From: Actinomycetales bacterium
Lineage (GTDB): Bacteria; Actinomycetota; Actinomycetes; Actinomycetales; Dermatophilaceae
Reading direction: 5' to 3'
Assembly: GCA_012515595.1 (NCBI GenBank)
Contig: JAAYYA010000355.1
Coordinates: 1 to 51,796 of the forward strand
Length of the DNA stretch: 51,796 bases
Both the position numbers and the translations under genes were made by a program. Shown one piece after another: positions 49,000-51,796 of this stretch (position 1 is its first letter; each line of letters begins with the position of its first letter). Below the pieces are notes generated by a model, which saw nothing but the letters and a program-made list of their open reading frames with translations, was not told the DNA's origin and did no database searches.

Positions 49000-50381
49000 G
49001 CGCCCACCTCCTCGGTCGCGGCCTCGTCGTCGGCCAGCGACCCCGGGGTGGTGACGGGCGCGTGGATCCGCACGGTGTCGGGCACGTAGCGCTGCACCGA
49101 GAGCACGTCGAGCCGCACTCGGTGGACCTCGGGCACGCCTTGCTCGTCACGGTCGTCCCAGGCCACCTCGAGGGTGTCTCCCTCCTCGGCCACCCGGCCG
49201 AGCCGATCCATGATCAGGCCCGAGACGGTGTCGTAGTCCTCGTGCTCGGGCAGGCCCACGCCCGTCGTCTCGAGGACCTCGTCGAGACGCAGGCGTGCGG
49301 GGACCTCCCAGGTGCCGTCAGGTTGTTCCGCGGCCGACTCCTCCTCGGTGTCGCCCTCGTCCCAGATCTCGCCGACGACCTCCTCGGCCACATCCTCGAA
49401 GGTGATAACGCCGGCGAAGCCGCCGTACTCGTCGACGACGACGGCGATCTGCCGGTGGGCCTCGCGCATCTGCGCCAGCACGCGCGGCAGCGGCAGACTC
49501 TCGGGGATGATCAGGGCGTCGCTGGCCAGGTCGCGCACCGTGGCGGTGGGGCGGTCCTGGGCCGGGACGGCGAGCAGCTCGTGCAGCCCGATCACCCCGA
49601 CGATGTCGTCGATGTCCCGACCGATGACCGGGAAGCGGGAGTGCCCGGTCTCCAGGAGCTCCAGCACGCGGGCGGCGGGCTCGTCGGCCTGGACCGTCTC
49701 GACGTCGATGCGGGGGGTCATGACCTCTTCGGCGACGTGCTTGCGGAAGGCGAGCCCACGCCCCAGCAGCCGCGACAGGTCCTCGTCCAGCAGACCGCCG
49801 GTGTGGGCCTCGTCGATGATCCGGTGCAGCTCCTCGGGGGTGGCCCCCTGCGGCAGCTCCTCGACCGGCTCGATGCCGACCGCGCGCAGCAGCCGGTTGG
49901 AGGCCCTGTCGAACAGCCCGATGATCGGCCCGGCGACCGTCAGGTAGATGAGGGTGGACCGGGACAGCGCCCGGGCGAGCGGCACGGGACGAGCGATGGC
50001 CAGGTTCTTGGGCCCGAGCTCACCGAGCACCATCTGCACGCCGGTCGCGAAGATCAGCGTGATCGCCACGGAGAGCGAGGTCGTGGCCGCGGGGGAGAGG
50101 TCGGTGAAGCCCATCAGCTCGGCCAGCCCCCGGCCGAGCAGCGGCTCGCCGGCGAACCCGACGAGGAGGGCGGTCAGGGTGATGCCGAACTGGGCGCCGG
50201 AGAGCGTGAACGACAGGCGCGAGGTGACCTTGAGGGCCCGCTGGGCCGCGGCGTCGCCCTCGTCGGCGAGCTGCTGCAGCTGGCCCCGGTCGACGGCGAC
50301 GTAGGCGAACTCCTGGGCCACGAAGTAGCCCGTCAGGACGGTCAGGGCGAAGATGACGAGCAGACCGCTGGCAATCAGCAC
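48996..50381 (-). CDS. CorC/HlyC-type CNNM-CBS protein with CorC_HlyC domain (first of pair)
   Basis: A 461-residue protein: CNNM membrane domain (GLLVIFALTVLTGYFVAQEFAYVAVDR, GITLTALLVGFAGEP, GVQMVLGELGPKNLAIARP), CBS pair (VMTPRIDVETVQADEPAARVLELLETGHSRFPVIG; IAVVVDEYGGFAGVITFEDVAEEVVGEI) and a C-terminal CorC_HlyC domain of about 90 residues (RLRLDEVLETTGVGLPEHEDYDTVSGLIMDRLGRV). Two adjacent, coupled paralogues of different length are standard in actinobacteria and may form heterodimers. The GTG has a weak ribosome site and overlaps a short upstream frame. Confidence 0.92.
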   Translation of the reverse strand: MLIASGLLVIFALTVLTGYFVAQEFAYVAVDRGQLQQLADEGDAAAQRALKVTSRLSFTLSGAQFGITLTALLVGFAGEPLLGRGLAELMGFTDLSPAATTSLSVAITLIFATGVQMVLGELGPKNLAIARPVPLARALSRSTLIYLTVAGPIIGLFDRASNRLLRAVGIEPVEELPQGATPEELHRIIDEAHTGGLLDEDLSRLLGRGLAFRKHVAEEVMTPRIDVETVQADEPAARVLELLETGHSRFPVIGRDIDDIVGVIGLHELLAVPAQDRPTATVRDLASDALIIPESLPLPRVLAQMREAHRQIAVVVDEYGGFAGVITFEDVAEEVVGEIWDEGDTEEESAAEQPDGTWEVPARLRLDEVLETTGVGLPEHEDYDTVSGLIMDRLGRVAEEGDTLEVAWDDRDEQGVPEVHRVRLDVLSVQRYVPDTVRIHAPVTTPGSLADDEAATEEVGA

Positions 50382-50482
50382 GCGGTCACCCGCCGGGCAG
50401 TGTGGGTGGAGCGCCGGGCCTGGCCCGGCCCGGTACTACTGGGCTCCGAAGGTTCGTCCACGGGGTCTGCCTGTTTATGCAT
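50375..50482 (-). CDS. Putative leaderless 35-codon upstream ORF of the CorC pair
   Basis: On the minus strand TACGCT-GGACGG-ATG (6-nt spacing) opens a 35-residue frame beginning MHKQADPVDEPSEP, polar and Arg-rich at its end. Its TGA lies 7 nt inside the CorC-like gene, so ribosomes finishing it sit on the weakly signalled GTG at 50381. It may serve translational coupling or attenuation rather than encode a functional peptide. Confidence 0.4.
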   Translation of the reverse strand: MHKQADPVDEPSEPSSTGPGQARRSTHTARRVTAC

Positions 50483-50488
50483 CCGTCC

Positions 50489-50494
50489 AGCGTA
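50489..50494 (-). promoter_or_regulatory. -10 box upstream of the CorC operon
   Basis: TACGCT on the minus strand, 6 nt before the upstream-ORF ATG and about 107 nt before the CorC GTG. Same hexamer and spacing as at menE and menC. Confidence 0.45.
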
Positions 50495-50634
50495 CTGGAC
50501 CGAAGGCCCACCGCAGGAATTTGTCCACAGGCCGGCGCACGGCATACGACCGGATCCGGCCTCTCCCGGTGCGCCAGCGAGGGTCTGTCGGTCCTCTCTC
50601 CTACGGTGATGGCAACACCTCGGGAGGAGGACGG

Positions 50635-51796
50635 ATGAGGTTCCTGCACACCGCCGACTGGCAGATCGGGATGACCCGGCACTTCCTGGATGCCGACGCC
50701 CAGGCGCGCTTCACGGCGGCCCGCATCGACGCCATCCGCCGCCTCGGTGCGCTCGCGGGGGAGCAGGGGTGCGAGTTCGTCGTCGTGTGCGGGGACGTCT
50801 TCGAGACCAACCAGCTCTCCCGGCAGACCGTGGGGCGAGCGCTGGAGGCCCTGGCGACCGTGCCCGTCCCGGTCTACCTGCTGCCCGGGAACCACGACCC
50901 GCTGGACCCGGTGACGATCTATCGCAGCCCGCAGTTCGTCCGCGACTGCCCCCCGCACGTGCACGTGCTGACCAGCGCCGAGCCGGTGGTCGTGCGCGAC
51001 GGGGTGGAACTGATCCCGGCACCCTGGTCGGGCAAGAGTCCGGGTCGCGACCTCGTCGGGGCGGCGGTCGCCGGTGCGCTCGGGGTGAGCCGTATGCCGT
51101 CAGCTGGCTCCGAGAACCCGATCCGGATCGTCGTGGGTCACGGGGCGGTCGACGTCCTCGACCCGGACCGGGCCAATCCGGCGGCGATCGCGCTGGCACC
51201 GCTGGAACAGGAGCTCGCCGCGGGGCGGATCCACTACGTCGCGCTCGGCGACCGGCACTCTCGCACGAGCGTGGGGTCGTCCGGTGCGGTGTGGTACTCC
51301 GGCGCTCCCGAGCCCACGGCCCACCGCGAGGAGCTGCCCGGCGACGTCCTGGTCGTCGACCTCGAGCACGGGGAGCCGCCCGTGGTCACCCCCCAGCACG
51401 TCGGCACGTGGTCCTTCCGCACGGTGCGTCGCGAGCTCGCCGCGGTCGAGGACGTGGCCGCACTGGGTCGTGACCTGGCGGCGGTCCCCGACAAGGACCG
51501 GACGGTCCTGCGGCTGGCGCTGCGCGGTGTCCTGGGGGTCGCCGCGCACGCCGACCTGGCCGACCTGCTGGAGGAGCAGGGGGAGGTCTTCGCCGCGCTC
51601 TACGCCTGGGACCGGCACAGCGACGTCCGGGTCAGCGCCGACGACGCCGAGCTGGAGCACCTCGGGCTCGGCGGCTTCCTCAGCGCCGCGGCCGAGGAGA
51701 TGCAGCAGCTGGCGCTCGCCGGTGTGGTCGACGTGGCCGACGGGGCGCCCGACGCCGACCCCAACCTTGCGACTGATGCCGACCCCGACCTGTCCG
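50635..51796 (+). CDS. SbcD/Mre11-like DNA repair exonuclease (cut by window end)
   Basis: Calcineurin-like metallophosphoesterase; 387 residues are visible and the frame is still open at the window edge. Motifs: I HTADWQIG (Gln replaces the usual His of DWH), II VVCGDVFETN, III PGNHDPLD, IV VVGHGAVD and V ALGDRHSRT. The tail is acidic and Asp/Ala rich (ADGAPDADPN). GGGAGGAGG lies about 4 nt before the ATG. A SbcC/Rad50-like ATPase partner is expected just downstream but is outside the window. The Gln form of motif I is what I recall from Streptomyces homologues, so it may be normal for this subfamily. Confidence 0.88.
   Translation, partial: MRFLHTADWQIGMTRHFLDADAQARFTAARIDAIRRLGALAGEQGCEFVVVCGDVFETNQLSRQTVGRALEALATVPVPVYLLPGNHDPLDPVTIYRSPQFVRDCPPHVHVLTSAEPVVVRDGVELIPAPWSGKSPGRDLVGAAVAGALGVSRMPSAGSENPIRIVVGHGAVDVLDPDRANPAAIALAPLEQELAAGRIHYVALGDRHSRTSVGSSGAVWYSGAPEPTAHREELPGDVLVVDLEHGEPPVVTPQHVGTWSFRTVRRELAAVEDVAALGRDLAAVPDKDRTVLRLALRGVLGVAAHADLADLLEEQGEVFAALYAWDRHSDVRVSADDAELEHLGLGGFLSAAAEEMQQLALAGVVDVADGAPDADPNLATDADPDLS

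Noticed and set aside
50386..50964. 192-residue minus-strand frame over the SbcD start
   Set aside because: It overlaps the SbcD coding region and its ribosome site, is out of frame with any family, and is His/Arg/Gly-rich as expected of a shadow.

Overview
The window is a GC-rich (about 70% by eye) actinobacterial chromosome segment, densely packed with genes. Most starts are ATG or GTG, and many neighbours overlap by 4 bases (ATGA or GTGA). Gene content and order closely parallel the Mycobacterium tuberculosis stretch from proC to menC (Rv0500 to Rv0553, from memory): proC, a BldC-like HTH gene, bS22, a GalE-like epimerase, an acyltransferase, glutaredoxin, hemA/C/D/B, hemL, phosphatase, the ccs genes, then menA/E/B/C. 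The AcuC, Rex, CspB, DUF3027, DUF2530, DUF305 and DUF3105 genes suggest Micrococcales, perhaps Intrasporangiaceae or Ornithinimicrobiaceae. That placement is an inference. I see no rRNA, tRNA, insertion sequence, prophage or CRISPR array.

Layout. 1-7.5 kb: proline metabolism, a GNAT, a TrkA-type protein divergent from AcuC, then HTH protein, ribosomal protein bS22, epimerase, acyltransferase and glutaredoxin. 7.5-16 kb: Rex redox repressor with its own operator, then hemA-hemC-hemD-hemB and hemL, which cover glutamyl-tRNA to uroporphyrinogen III; a convergent yceI/marR pair sits inside. 16-21 kb: phosphatase and a complete System II cytochrome c maturation set (TlpA/ResA-like, CcdA, ResB, CcsB). 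21-27 kb: menaquinone genes menA, menE, menB and menC, interleaved with a small membrane protein, a lipoprotein and a VOC protein. The first half is therefore a respiratory-chain block (heme, cytochrome c, menaquinone) under NADH/NAD+ control.

27-42 kb is a mosaic of transport and regulation: ammonium transporter, lipoprotein, MarR/ABC exporter divergon, CspB-DUF3027, DUF2530, purine permease, MarR/MFS operon with a 28-residue membrane peptide, gamma-glutamyltransferase and a GPH-type transporter. 42-51.8 kb: pdxH, DUF305/DUF3105 pair, DtxR/IdeR-type regulator, a c-di-AMP (ydaO) riboswitch before an NlpC/P60 hydrolase, DUF899, a tiny Cys-rich protein, two CorC/HlyC CBS proteins and a truncated SbcD-like nuclease.

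Signals the genes do not explain: (1) the octamer GTATGCCG/CGGCATAC occurs at least 25 times by hand count, against roughly two expected, even where it forces the rare codons ATA or TAT; (2) a two-unit intergenic repeat with an exact 53-bp period occurs at two places 32 kb apart; (3) a 69-bp hairpin-plus-tail unit is duplicated on both sides of a lipoprotein gene; (4) many start codons lie 6-7 nt after a TANNNT box, implying widespread leaderless transcription; (5) two long hairpins have arm polarity opposite to that of an intrinsic terminator.
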